A DNA stretch of 64,000 nucleotides from Paraspadella gotoi (Eukaryota > Chaetognatha), in assembly GCA_051294375.1 (NCBI GenBank), contig CM119266.1, forward strand, positions 25,654,161 to 25,718,160. The letters run 5' to 3'. Under the pieces are notes generated by a model. That model was not told the origin of the DNA and ran no database searches. It saw only the letters and a list, made by a program, of their open reading frames with translations. Both the position numbers and the translations under genes were made by a program. This document shows positions 34,703-47,854 of this stretch, piece by piece (the first letter of the stretch is position 1; each line of letters opens with the position of its first letter).

Positions 34703-35872
34703 TTCTTTTCCCTTTGAGCTGCTGAATCTTCTTTATTTATGTTTTCCTTTACTAATTTATTTCTTTTTTCCTTACTCAATTTTTTCGAAAAAGTCGTCAA
34801 TCGCTGATGTTAACCGAATTTACCCAAAACGGTTAACTTTATATTACGTTTTAAGGTTATATAATGTTGATATAAATAGACTGTTAACTAAAGTGACTGT
34901 TACGGAGAAGAAATTGAGACGAATGAAACCTGAAAGTGGGTAAGTATAAAAGATATAAAATAGAAAGGGCGGCCAATTGTCGTTTGGGGAATATACAGAC
35001 GCCATTGTGGACGCTTCCAGGAAAAAAAAGATAAGGCGGAGGTAATCATAAAAAAAAAATAGAAAAGATAAAGAAAAATATGTAAATAAAAAAAAGAATC
35101 GGAAAAGAAATAAATAAAAAAGAAAGAGCAAGACCAATCCCCCCACCGCGCCCCCCCCCCAAAAAAAGAAAGAAGATAATGAGAAAAAACGAGAAATCGG
35201 ATCCGAGTTTCGACTTTTCGACTTTTCGACCCGCGAAAGTTTATCCGCGACAAAAGATCATTCGTCCGCATTTGAATTCCATCTCTGTCTCGCTCTTTCT
35301 CTTCCAAACGATGCCGTTTTCAGTTTCAGTTTCTTAAATTACTTTTTTTATTCTTTCGTTCGTTCGTTCATTTCTTTGTTCGTTCATTTATTAAATAGAC
35401 TTAATCTTCTTGATCTTTTTTTTAACATTCAATCTTCCAGACTCCCGAATATCATTTTCTTTCGCCATTTTATATTTTATTTTCAGTCGGGATATTCCTC
35501 ACCCTCCGGTCTCTGGTTTCCATAACAACGATAAATCGGGAGACTCTTGCCAACGACGACGCCCTCTCGATTTCTCAATGAGCCAGATATGCGTCTCTCT
35601 CGAAAACAAATTCATAGAGATTGTCGAATGAGATTCTGAGTCAGGAAATAAGGGTTATGTTAAAATCTTCGAATAAGATTGGTAGACGGAAGTTTCATAT
35701 CAGATGCTTTAATTAGTTATTTAGAATAAAATACTATTTTTTATGTATTTTACAGTATCACGTAACGTTGTCATATATGAAACTTTGTACATTTCTTATT
35801 TGGCTTCGCAGCGTTGGATTAAGATCGGATTTTACGCTAGAGATTTCAAAAGGCAAAGTCGAATTTATTGCT
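34702..35872. other. Unique DNA with one weak terminal-exon candidate
   Basis: AT-rich with no firm gene. The candidate at 35487-35631 is described as a separate entry. The minus-strand 135-codon ORF 34900-35307 starts with a mixed-composition stretch but becomes Phe-rich over A-rich DNA. Confidence 0.35.
35487..35631 (+). CDS. Weak terminal-exon candidate
   Basis: A splice-acceptor-like TATTTTATTTTCAG ends at 35486. It is followed by an open frame (RDIPHPPVSGFHNNDKSGD, later MSQICVSLENKFIEIVE) ending at TGA 35629-35631. A polyadenylation-type AATAAA lies at 35725-35730. Composition is mixed, unlike the surrounding low-complexity frames. No family is recognised and no upstream exon is identified. 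Confidence 0.2.
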
Positions 35873-35935
35873 TCGTCGTCGTCGTCGTCGGCGTCGTCGT
35901 CGTCGTCGTCGTCGTCGTGGTAGTTGTTGTTGTTA
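35873..35935. repeat. (GTC)n microsatellite
   Basis: Near-perfect GTC run, ending in TTG units. Confidence 0.93.
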
Positions 35936-36033
35936 TTTAAAAAAATCGGCGCCCGACAACAGACGACATTCAGTGCGCGTTGAGCCTCGACTTCAATATG
36001 CAGATTGGATTAAGTCGGTTAGTGAGACGCAAT

Positions 36034-36078
36034 ATCTCTCTCTCTCTCTCTCTCACTGCCTCTCTCTTCTCTCTCTCA

Positions 36079-36115
<37 letters not shown>

Positions 36116-36116
36116 A
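36034..36116. repeat. (CT)n microsatellite
   Basis: Interrupted CT repeat; a second one follows at 36303-36347. Confidence 0.92.
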
Positions 36117-36302
36117 TCAAAAGACCCCAAAAAACTTATCCTCTTCCCCCTTAAAAACCCTGCTCCTCAAGAATTTAAACTTTTTAAACTATAAAATAAA
36201 TATTTGTGTACGTTAAATTTATTTATTCTTTCAAAAGTTTTGCGCTAATGAAATAAAAAAATAGCAAATAATGTGAGTTATCTCTATCTCACACACTTAC
36301 AC

Positions 36303-36340
<38 letters not shown>

Positions 36341-36713
36341 GTCTCTTTTCTTTTGCACTGGCTTTCCTCATTCGAGACGTGTGCTGCCACGCCTCGGGCC
36401 TCTGCGCCGTATGACAGGACTATTGTCGAAAAAATGAGCATCGCGAGGCTGAATCGTGACAAATGAACATCGGGGCAAAGGATTAAAGAGAAAGGATGGG
36501 GAGGAGCTGGATGAGGAGGAGGAAGGGATATCTGGGAGGATCTCAGAGAGGGAGAATGAGACGCCTAGTACAGCATGATGTAGCGTGAGATGGAGACGGA
36601 GGGTAAAAAGAAAGAGAAGGGAGAAAGGAGGAATAGTAAGAGGAGAGAAAGTAAAAACAATTTAAGAAACAGTTGTCAAGAAAAAAAAGATTTAGATTCA
36701 AATTACAGTAAGA

Positions 36714-36714
<1 letters not shown>

Positions 36715-36759
<45 letters not shown>
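36715..36759. repeat. (CT)22 microsatellite
   Basis: Pure CT run. Confidence 0.95.
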
Positions 36760-36762
<3 letters not shown>

Positions 36763-37362
36763 ATTTAGACATTGATCAATTTACCGAGATATATCTGTCA
36801 TTGTCGTCAAAGAAGATAATAATATTATATATAAAGGAGGAACATGAAGGTTTACTAAACCTCTTGATCGAGTATTACAATTTTAGAATTTGGCTGCATT
36901 GTGATTATTTTTATCTATATTCGCATGTACAAAGATTTCGTTTTTAAATATTTTACTTCACGTCCGTCATAAAAATTGTAACGATCCAATTCGCTCCCCC
37001 AGTGAATGTTAATCTGTGGCTTCGTCTTTTCTCACGGCGTCACCAAGCGTCACCCACGCGTCACCCTTTCCATCTCTTCGCGAGTAATTACGCGTCAACA
37101 ATTTAATTCTATTTAACGATATTTAAAAAAAGAAGAACGGGAAAAAAAAAGAGCAACACTTAACACTTGTAGCACCGAGACGGAATAAAAAAGACGTCGA
37201 TGAAAAAGAGAGAGAGAGAGAGAGGAGATAAGAGAAAGGCTTAAGAAAGGGAAAAACGAAATTCATTAGAATTCAAAGCAGTAAAGCATACTATCAGCAC
37301 ACACACTCTGAAGAAAGTAGAGAAACTGAGAGAGAGAGAGAGAGAGAGAGAAGAGAGGAGAC

Positions 37363-37406
<44 letters not shown>

Positions 37407-38158
37407 AGAGGCTTAGTCTCAATGACAAAAAACTCGCGCCTAAATTGACGATAGAAAGAAAGAAGGAAGAAGGAATAAAATCGATTTTTACCCGCGTAGT
37501 TTTTCTTCTCTTCTTTAAGACGCAAATCGTAAGATTTTTTTTCCTGTCCATCAACATTATCATCATCGTTTTCATCATCATCATCATCGTCTTCATCATC
37601 ATCATCGGTCCGCCCATCCAATGTTGATAAAATTGTTTGTTCCTCTTTAAAAATTGAGGCTGTCGGGCATCGAGTGATGGAGTCACTAACTTTTTTCAAA
37701 TTTTGAAAACAAACGAAAAATTTACATTTCACTTTATTTTTTCGTTGGAGTTTGACAAATTTTCTTTTCACAAAATGCCACAACTCCTTTTTTTTTACTC
37801 GAGCTCTCAATCTTTTTTTCCAACTTTTTTCTCCCGGATATTTTTATCTTCTTCAACTTTATCGTTCTCACATTCCTCTTCTTCCTTTGCTCATTCGACT
37901 TCTCTTTTTTCTCATTTTCCTTTTTTCTTTCCTTTTTTTTTCAAATTTCCTCCCTTTTTCTCCCTCTTTTTAGCTTGATATTTTTTTCTTTCATTTTTTT
38001 CCTTATCTCCTTTCTTCTGTTCTTCTTTTTCTTTCTTTTTCTCCTCTTTCCTCGCTCCATTTACACCTTGTCTCGAAAATCTTCGTCTTAAGTTATCGAG
38101 TTACTTCGTCTCAATCTTTTTCTCTTTTATAAATATTTCTCTATGACTCCATTTTTTT
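36760..38158. other. Unique DNA with GA and ATC microsatellites, no gene seen
   Basis: GA tracts at 37206-37225 and 37329-37410, an ATC tract at 37556-37606, and a pyrimidine-rich stretch 37780-38060. The 189-codon minus ORF (37241-37810) is a chain of microsatellite translations. Confidence 0.4.
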
Positions 38159-38183
38159 NNNNNNNNNNNNNNNNNNNNNNNNN
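38159..38183. other. Assembly gap (25 N)
   Basis: Exactly 25 N; directly to its right begins a copy of the dispersed repeat A. Confidence 0.99.
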
Positions 38184-38480
38184 TAGAAGAGAGATTGCAC
38201 TTCTTTCACACTCTCGCTCACGTCTCCCTTCAAGAGCACATGCGTTTGTGCCGTGCTTCAGCTGTGGACGGCTCCTGGTTCTCTGTGCTCGAACTGAGGA
38301 GACCTCCACTCTACGCGATCATTAGCCAGTCTTTCTTTTCCTTTACAAATTTAAATTTATCGTTAATCGCCAGAGCTTAATTTTATGTCCATGTGAGTGT
38401 TTTTGGTTTTAGAAGATCTTTATTAAAACCATTTCCATTTACGAATTTAATCTTGAACAAAAAACTAGCAGAAAAAGGAA
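38184..38480 (+). repeat. Dispersed repeat A, 3' part, copy 1
   Basis: Homologous to 50590-50880, 53011-53301 and, inverted, 51130-51420. Shared blocks include CTGTGGACGGC, TCTCTGTGCTCGA, CCTCCACTCTA, TTATTAAAACCATTTC and ACGAATTTAAT. It ends in a GA tract. Coding frames differ between copies, so it is not a conserved protein. Confidence 0.85.
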
Positions 38481-38837
38481 GGTAAGAGAGAGAGAGGAGA
38501 GATGAGAGAGATGAGAGAGATGAGATGAGAGAGCAGTGATGGTTGAGATGATTGTAGTGTAATGAGAGATGTTAGAGAGAGAGAGGATATATAGCTTGAG
38601 AGTATGAGTAGTAAGATGAATATCAGTACGTATGCTAAACAAGTTCGATGTGCGGTACTGAATAATTATCTTCTCATCGTATTAATAAGAGGGAGAGGGA
38701 GATGATGGTAGAGGAGTAGTAGTATGAGAGATGTATGTAGAGTTATGTAGAGACGACGAGAGAGTTGAGGAAGTAGGGAGATGAGATGAAGTAGAGATTG
38801 TAGATTTGAATAGAGTTATGAGAGAGAAAGAGATGGA

Positions 38838-39606
38838 GAGTCCCTCTGTCTCAGGAAAAACTCTCTGAGCAACGCTCCGAAGGAAAAACAATTTCAAGTT
38901 TTTCGAAGCAGCTGTTGTCGGAGTCGGCGGCAATTTGCCGATTTCGCGGCCGCCGACAACGTGAAGGGTTTTTCATACTCGGGACGCAACGTTCCGTGTG
39001 GGGGGAGCCCGGCACCGTGATGCGCTGACTATACTATATATTTTACTGATAATTGGTCTATATATTTCGATTATTAGTAAACTTTACATAGTTTACTTTA
39101 GTTATCCTGTCCTTTTCATTTTTCTGTTTGAATTTTTTAACGAGCGCAGACTTTGAAGTATCATTGTTGCTTTTAGAAATTTTTACACCACGTACAATTT
39201 TTTTTTCAAAAAATTTTCCTATAGACTTTGGACTGAATTTGGACCAATCTTACAGGCCTCTAATGCTTTCGCTATTTCCAAGTTTCGTAATTTTTTCAAA
39301 AGCTGATATTTCGAGAAGCTTCCCCTGTATTCAAGCAACTCGAGATTATTTTGCACTCACATAGCGTAAAAGAAACTCACCCGCATGTATTAAATTCACT
39401 TACTAATGTCACTAAATTGTTTCTTCAAATCGGAACTTTTCTAAGATTCTATTAGAATTTTTTAAAAAAATTTTTATAAATCTTTTTATTCTCTTCCTTT
39501 TGGGGTTGAAATCCGAGAGTCACTGCGTCTCGTGAGAGTTTTGTTAAGGTTTCGAGTGAGGGAGCGAGTTTAAGGAGTAAGGGAAATAGGAATAAAGATA
39601 GAAGAG

Positions 39607-39655
<49 letters not shown>

Positions 39656-39765
39656 GAGTAGGGAAATCTCAAACGAATCGTAAAACGCAGATTAGAAAAG
39701 AAAGATTTCCTTTCTTTTTTCTTTTTACGAAGTAGAATTTTGTGAGGAGACGAAAATTGGAGGAG
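38838..39765 (+). repeat. Palindrome P2, left arm (includes repeat R copy 1 at 38838-39095)
   Basis: Reverse complement of 39897-40706, differing mostly by single-base indels. The arm starts with repeat R, which contains CTCTGTCTCAGGAAAAACTC and GCGGCCGCCGACAACGTGAA and recurs at 53577-53770. The 49-bp segment at 38988-39036 has no partner in the other arm. Confidence 0.9.
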
Positions 39766-39837
39766 GGACGTTGATTATCAGGGAGAAAAAGAGAGGAATG
39801 GCAAGAAGACGAGAGAAGAGAGAGAGAGAGGAGAGAG

Positions 39838-39876
<39 letters not shown>

Positions 39877-39896
39877 TGAGAGAGAGAGAACAATTA
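39766..39896. other. P2 spacer
   Basis: About 130 bp, mostly GA tract (39813-39890), between the two arms. Confidence 0.85.
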
Positions 39897-39985
39897 TTCG
39901 TCTCCTTCACAAAATTCTACTTCGTAAAAAGAAAAAGAAAGGAAATCTTTCTTTCTAATCTGCGTTACGATTCTTTTGAGATTTC

Positions 39986-40033
<48 letters not shown>

Positions 40034-40706
40034 TCTTATCCTATTTCCCTTACTTCCTTAACTCGCTCTCACTCGAAATTAACACAAACTCTCACGAGAC
40101 GAGTGACTCTCGGATTTCAACCCCAAAAAGGAAGAGAAAAAAGATTTTAAAAAATTTTTAAAAATTCTAAAGAATTTAGAAAAGTCGTGAAGACAATTTA
40201 GTGAATTAGTAAGTGAATTAAATACATGCGTGAGTTTCTTTTACGCTATGTGGTGCAAATAATTCGAGTGGCTTGTATACAGGGGAAGCTTCTGAAATAT
40301 AGCTTTGAAAAAATTTACGAAACTTGGAAATAGCGAAAGCATTAGAGGCCTGTAAGATTGGTCCTAAATTCAGCCAAATCTATAGGAAAATTTAAAAAAA
40401 ATGTCGTGGTGTAAAAATTTTAAAAAGCAACAATATACCTAAAGTTGGCTCGTTAAAAAATTCAAACAAAAAATGAAGTTGACAAGGACAGGATAACTAA
40501 AGTAAACTAATGTAAAGTTTACAATAATCGAAATATATAGACCAATTTCATAAAATATATAGTATTTGTCCGAGTATGAAAAACCCTTCACGTTGTCGGC
40601 GGCCGCGAAATCCGGCAAATGCCGCCGACTCCGACAACAGCTGCTTCGAAAAACTTGAAATTTTTTCTTCGGAGTTGCTCAGAGAGTTTTTCCTGAGACA
40701 GAGGGT
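39897..40706 (-). repeat. Palindrome P2, right arm (includes inverted repeat R copy 2 at 40543-40706)
   Basis: Matches 38838-39765 in inverse order; for example ACAGGGGAAGCTT near 40280 pairs with AAGCTTCCCCTGT near 39320. It ends in a CT tract at a 25-N gap. Confidence 0.9.
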
Positions 40707-40742
40707 CTCTCTCTCTTTCTCTCTCTCTCTTTCTCTCTCTCT

Positions 40743-40767
40743 NNNNNNNNNNNNNNNNNNNNNNNNN
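40743..40767. other. Assembly gap (25 N)
   Basis: Separates palindrome P2 from the outer left end of inverted repeat P3. Confidence 0.99.
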
Positions 40768-43700
40768 GAGAGAGATAAGAATAGGAAAGAAATTTCAAAA
40801 AATTCCCTCAAGATGTGAGAATTTTTCCTGGCTAGGACGTAGCATATTTGTAATGATCCAGCGGGTCGGAACAGCACGAACCGCTGAAAAAGTTTCATAA
40901 AAATCCAAATGAAACGCGGACAATGTAAGATCGTTTCCTTTTTTTAAATGAGGAACGATTATTTCAAAAATGGATGTGACAACATTTTATTCTCGCATTT
41001 AGGAAGAAGAAAAAGTTCGTCTATATAAAATCCCGTCTCTTCAAAAAAAAGTCCAAAGGGAGATAAAAAGGGCGACCTCTGTATACGATCAGGAACGTTA
41101 TTCGCTTGGTCTTTGTTTTTTTTTTCTCTCTGACTTTCTTCGCTGTTCTTTTGTTGGCGATGAATATTTATGGATTTCAAGGGGATAATCAGCGCAGAGG
41201 AAGAAGGGATTGGAGTTAACGATGACGACGAACGACGAATGACGACGTTGAGGTTAGACGACGAAACGATTATCAAATATGAAGAAGACGACAATGATGA
41301 ACAATGATGAAAGTAATGATTTAAAGAATGAACAACGCTGTTGCGGCAATGAAGTATGATAGTTTTGATTAATAAATTTCATAATGATTATTTGACTAAT
41401 AGATGCGAAATGACAAGAAGTGAAGTGACGAGAGTGAACGACGTAACGATGACGGAGGCAGACATGCAAGACAGGACAGAGGACGAGCAGAGCGACGAAG
41501 CTGAATTTCTTGCGTCAAGGGATTCGATGAAGAGAGCGAGAGTCTTAGATTCTCGGAATTGTTCTCTCTCTTCTATTATCGTCTCTTCTTCTCTCTCTCT
41601 CGGTTCTTCTCTCCTCTCTCAGTTCTTCTCTCTCTCTCTCTCTCTCTCTCTGTTCTCTTCTCGTCTCTCTCTCTGTCTCTTTTTTTTTATCTCTTCCCTT
41701 TTCCTCCTTTCCTTCTTCCTACTCCTCAGTTCCTGCTCTGCTTTTGGGTCTTTCCGACAATAAATTCAGGAAAAGTGAAAAGGGGCAAAATCTTAGTAGC
41801 AAAACAATAATAAACTTCTTCCCCTAAATTTGGGTTTTAGCTTCGTTTCTTTAATTTGTTTGTTTTATCTCAAAAAACGAGAGGACATCGCGCTACTTTA
41901 TTTCCGAAATGAAATAAATACGAATAATGTGAAGTTTTAATTACACTGTGCAATTTTCAAAGTCGGTAAAGAGACTTGTGAATGAATGATGTCATGTACT
42001 CGAATATCACGTTAAGTTTTTTCCCCCGTTAGAAATGACTTACACTCTTATGTCAAGCTTTTTATTCCTTTCTCATGTGTTTCTTATTTCTGCGATCTTT
42101 CTTTTTTCTTTCTCTCTAATAAACTCTCTTGTTCATTTATAAATTTTTTCCACTTCTTTTCCGCTTTTTGTCTCTTTTCTTCTCTCGCCTCTCTCTATCC
42201 CCCCTCCCTCCCTGCTACCCCCACAACCCCCCACCATTTTCGCCCGACAACAAAGACCATCAAATCAACGGGCGACTGGAACTTTGTCCCGATCGATTGA
42301 GGTCAAATGAATCAAGATTCAGAACAATATCGACTGGAATTTTTCTTGGCGATTCCAATCCTAGCTCTCGGGATTCCATCGAGGACTTTACCATGGGAGG
42401 GGGGGGGCGTAGGCGAGAGACACATGGGTCCTGATTTTAATGAGGTCTGATCTCGTGTGGTCCGATATTTGAATGTAGAACACGTATCTTGCCTTTTTTT
42501 TTTGTCATTGGATGCGTCTCGTTATGTTATAGCAGTATAGATATGATATGGTAGTATTTGCCGTACGTTGTGACTCGATATGATATCACTTATTTATTAT
42601 ATATTAATAATATATATAATTATATACTATAGTAGTTCAGTCCCGCAAAAAAAGAACTTGAACTGGGGGTTGGCGTAGTGGTAGTGGATGCAAAGGCGCT
42701 TTTATTCCAGAACGTTAGGAATCAATAACGGATATCTTAATTTTGGTCACTCGAAACAATATCGCCAAAAAAAATAATAAAGTGAATCAAAGGAAAAAAG
42801 AAAAAAAATCGACGATCAACGGAATAAAATAAGCGAGGAAAAAAATAAAGAGAGAGAAGTGACTTGTAAAAGAAGGAAGCCCAGAATTCAACGCGAAAAG
42901 AATAAAGGGAGGCAAGAAGAAAGGCGGAGAAAAAAAGGGAGAAAAATAGGAAAAGGAAATGGAGAAAAAACGGTGGCGGGGGCTTTGTGCATCTTTCGTT
43001 AGCTTGGCGCTTTCATATCCGGACACTCCTCATCCGGCCGTAGCAGGGGGGCGACTCGAACATCAGGAGAAACGCCTGATTAAATGCTAGCAACAAGATT
43101 CAGGCTTTTTTTAACGCCAGGCGATCCTCTTTTGATCGGGTTTCGAGACCTGATTCTCTTTGGTTTTTTAGGCTTAGGGATTTTAGTCATTTTTGTCACT
43201 TACACTCGGAATCTGTATATGCTGCTAATTACTGGCTCTAGTTTGGATGTAAGGAATTCACCCATGGCCTAGTAAATATCCAAATTGTAGATTATCTGAA
43301 AATGTTTACTTTGTTGTCTTAAACAGCAGGTTGATGTAAACTATCTTTATGCATTGCGTTACTTATGTTTTCTATTTGCCGTGGTGATCTTATCGTTTCC
43401 ATTTTCCAGAACTTATGGTATCACAATGTCGTACTAATGCGATATCATTCGGGATTATGACGTCACCTCTTCTCAGGTCGCGCGGATGTCTTTTGCGCTT
43501 ATTTTATGCAATTGCACCATAAAACGGCATAAGCTCAATCCATTGAATCACACAAAGGAGAAATCGGATGTATTTTCAGGGAAGAGAAGGGAGGGGAGGG
43601 GAGAATGCAGCGCCGGGACAAAGAAGAGAAAGCGGACAAATTGAGAGAGAGAGAGAAGAGGAGAGAGAGAGAGAAGAGAGAGAGGAGGGGAGAGAGAGGA

Positions 43701-46700
43701 GAGAGGAGAGAGAGAGAGAGAAACAAGAAATAAGAAAAAAGGATATTTTTAAAGAAACCTAAAGGGCCGAGAAATGGCCGGTGCGGGGTGCCGGCTGCAA
43801 ATGGGAGTCGTTTAAAAAATCGTGGATTCAGATACTGAAAAAAAAGAAAGAATAAAAAAAGATCAAAAAAAGGATAGAGAAGAAAAAAATGCGCGGGGAG
43901 ATCGGAAGAGCAAAAGAGAAGAGGGAACAAATGCCCGAAGAACCCCGGGGAACAATCAGAATTCGACCCCGGGGGCGAGAGAGAGGGCGTTGACAGGTGG
44001 GGGGGTGGAGGGGAGAGACGGATCGAAGGGGGGCGGTTGAATTTGGTAAGTGGTGAGGGGTTTTTGTGGTAATGAGGGTGGTCGAATGATGAACGGATTA
44101 TTCTGAGTTTGTGAGAGAGATAAAAGTTTCTTGGGACGGGAGAGAAATCCAAGATAGTGATAAGAAGTGAAGAACGGGGTAAAAAGGAAGTTTGCCAGAG
44201 AAATTTTTGTTGATTTTAGAGGTGAGATTTGAGTCTGATATTTAAAAGGAAAAGGAGAGGAAAAGAAGGATTAGAAAAATGAAGAAAGGAAAAGAAGAGG
44301 AAAAGAAGGGATTAGAAAGAAGAAAATGAGCAAAAGGAAAAGGAGAGAAAAGAAGGGGGTTTAGAAAGATAATGAAGAAAAGGAGAAGAGAAAAAGCAGA
44401 AGCAAGGAGTGAGAGGGAACAAAGGAAAAGAAGAAAAATTAGCTGGAGGCGACGAAGTGCGTGTCCGGCCGCTTAATCGCAATAATCTTATCCACGCTAT
44501 TCGCACCACCCACACCACTTTGTCCCAGCTCTACGCCACTCTACGCCACCCTATCGGCCACCTACGCCACTTGCATTACGGCCGATTTCGCGGGAGCCAG
44601 CGCCCGAATCGGCGGAGAGAGGATCTGTCTTTCCCGCAAAGAATTTTTCCTTTCAAAAGTGGAGAGAAAAAAACATGCATTCGCGTGTCGGCTGAGCGGA
44701 AGTTGGTTTATTTTATATAATATATATACAGTAAATCATTTTCTATATTCATGTCGATATTGTCGCTGCTATCACCGGTGGGGCTAACTCGAAGGAGAAC
44801 AAGAGAGGTTGCTTTGCGCTGAGCATCGATGATCCTTTAAGTTGGAATTAAGGTGGTCTTCTTGTTGTTAATAAAAAATGTGTGTATCGTGTGATTTTTT
44901 TAGTCAGTCTTTTTTATGATTTTTTGGTCGGTTCTGTACTAGTCTACGTTATGAACTCCGTTCGTCTTAGTCGGTCCATACAGTAAGAAAGAAAAAAAAG
45001 AAAACAAATATTCTAATTATCGGTTTTCCTCAAGAGGCGCGAGAGGCTGCTGGCAAGACAACAAGCGACAAAACTCGTACACAACAATCGACGACGAAAA
45101 AGAGGCTGGAGGCTGGAAGCGCAAACATATCCTGATTGAATAGAGTGACGAGTGACGATGGGAAGTGGCGTCGGGTCGCGTTTTATGATGGAGATAATGG
45201 TGTTGCTAGTGTTGTGGTAGTGATTTAGGGTGATGGTGTTTTGGTGTGACGGGTGGATGGAGGCTCGGTGGTGGGATGGGTGGGGAAAGAGAAGATTTTA
45301 GAGAGGCGACGATGAACAGTGAACGAAGACGAGCGACTAGAACGACGGAAGACGGAGAATTCGAATTACTCTGCCGAATATTTGCTCTTCGAGAAGGTAG
45401 TTATGAATCGATCGGACGACGGAGTAATGACGAGGACAGATCGAGAGAGACGAGAAGAAGAGCGAAGACGAATGTCGAACGACCATGACCGCGACGAACG
45501 ACGACGACGACACGACGACGAAGTAAAGAAGACGACATTCGTGAAGACGATGGACTGGGACGACGGTCATGAATATCGATCTGTGCGACGTCGATGAAAT
45601 TCGTGAATGAAGTTCACGATCACAACGACGACTTTTTTTTCTACAATGAATGGGATCATCGTTCTCTCGATGCTTGGGCTCTCTCTCGCTTCTGTCTCTC
45701 GGTTCTCACTTCTCTCCATCTTCTGTTCTCGCCTTTCACTCATCTATCTCCCCATCCTGTATTCCCTCGCACTCTCTCTCGCATTCTGTTCTCCTCTCAC
45801 TCTCTTCTGGCATTCCGTCTCTCCCTTCACTCTCTCTTCGCATTCTGTCTATCCCTCTCACTCTCTCTCTCATTTTTCTAAGGAAATATTTCCCTTCGAC
45901 GTCGAATGGTTAAGACTCGAGTCTTTTCGAATGGAATGCGACGTTGGAACGCGAATGGGTGAAGGTAGTGACGGTGAGGGTGAATTGGGAGGTGGAAGTT
46001 TTGGGTTTAGGAAAATGGGGGTGGAAGCAGAGGGTGGAGGAACCAGAGGTCGAAATGAGATGAGGAAGTTGTTTTCGAATGCCTTTGACTCCTTTTATCA
46101 TTGTAATTTTTAAAAAAATTGTAGGAAAACTTTAACATAAATTTTTTAATCTCTATTAGAATCCGTTTTAAAAAAAATCATATATTAATGGCTTTCATGC
46201 ATGAAAAAAATGAATAAATTTAAAATATATACATCATAATCATTCTGTCGCGTAATGGACAACCGTTTTAACTTCAGTTTGTTTTATATAATAAAAACGT
46301 TGGATTCTGACTGGCCGGCCGTTCGTTGAGGTGGTCAGTTCCAATCTCGTGCTAATAAATAAAAAGTCCAACGAAAGTAATCGAAGAGAACGACTAAATA
46401 TGATTCTAGGTTCTCACTGGAGAATGAGATCTTCCAACGTCAACGGAAACTGAGATGAGATCTTCCAACGGTCAAAGGAAACGACTTCTACTTGGATTTG
46501 ATCTTATAAACTTTCATTATGAGATTTGTACTCTGCATAGACAAGATGAGCGGACGGTTGAGGACACGGTGAACGATGATACGACCGAGTTCCAGTGCAG
46601 CTCGCTTCCAATGAAAATTTTTTGTCATAAAAATTCACTAAATTGATTTCTAAGTTAGTTTATCATTTCGATCTTTTTTTTTAAAAAAAACTTTATAACC

Positions 46701-47198
46701 GTTTTATTTTTTGTTTCCATTTTTTTCCCTCTTCATTTTCCTTTTTTTTTTATCTCATTACGTCAATTTTTACAGTTAATAAGACATGGATGTCATAGAA
46801 CAGTGACATTAAATAAATACAATATTTTGTCAGATGTCTATTCGCCGAGGGTTTTGAGTCGTCGTCGTCGTCGTCGTCGTTCGTCGTCGGTCGTCGTCGT
46901 CGGTCGTCTCGTCGTGTCGATCGTTTGGATTCCGCCCCATTCGTCTGTGTTTTTTGCGTCGTCAAAATTGATGTGATTGCTGATTCTGATGTTTTCACAG
47001 TTCGTACAGTTTTATGCTGTCCGTCCGTCGCTGTTGTGATGTGTCTATTTTTCTTGCGTAGTTGCTATTGTTAGTCGTCGTCGTCGTCGTTCTCCTTCTC
47101 TCCCAAACCTCTTTATCACCGAATATCGAATCGGTTGCAGGTAGAGAGTGAGAAGGGGAGAAGGCCAAGAGAGAAGAGAGAGAGAGGAAGAGAGAGAG

Positions 47199-47238
<40 letters not shown>

Positions 47239-47822
47239 GAGAGAAGAGAAAGAAATAATAGAAACTTGATCATTATTCTCAATCAACTTTAATGAAAACG
47301 GTCCGTCTTTCTCCCATCATGTGGCACGTCGCTCTTTTTTTTTTTCAGGGTGGAAAAAAGGGAAAAAAAGAAATAACGACAGAGATTATCGTAACGATCT
47401 ATCAAACAGAGGGTGACATAGAGATAGATAAGTCCGCCAGATCTTTGGAAATTCCATCACCCGCGTTTTTTCTGTTTGCTTCTATTTCCTCTTCTTTTAT
47501 TATTAGTATATCTTTTCGTTTCCGGCAGCGAAAAGTTAGAGGTAAAGGCAAAGTCGATGGCGCCGAGAGAATTAGTCGGGCGGAGGAAGGGGAGGAAAGG
47601 GAGGAAAGGAGACGAGAAGAATTTGAGAAAGAATGAAAGAGAAGATTTGAAAATGAAGGAAGGATAGGGAAGCAGAAAAAAGCAGATACTGGCGAAAGGT
47701 TAATAGAAAGAGAGTTAGGATGAAAAGGGGAAACCTATCGCTGTATACTTTTTTAAAAAGAAATAAAGCCTGATCAAGTGACAAGGTAGAGTACAAAAGC
47801 AGAGGAAAAGAGAGAAGGAGAG

Positions 47823-47854
<32 letters not shown>

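Noticed and set aside
37312-37350. CTGAAGA followed by GAAAC-like sequence on the plus strand (possible third hammerhead)
   Set aside because: No helix II pairing between the two motifs and no flanking helix I.
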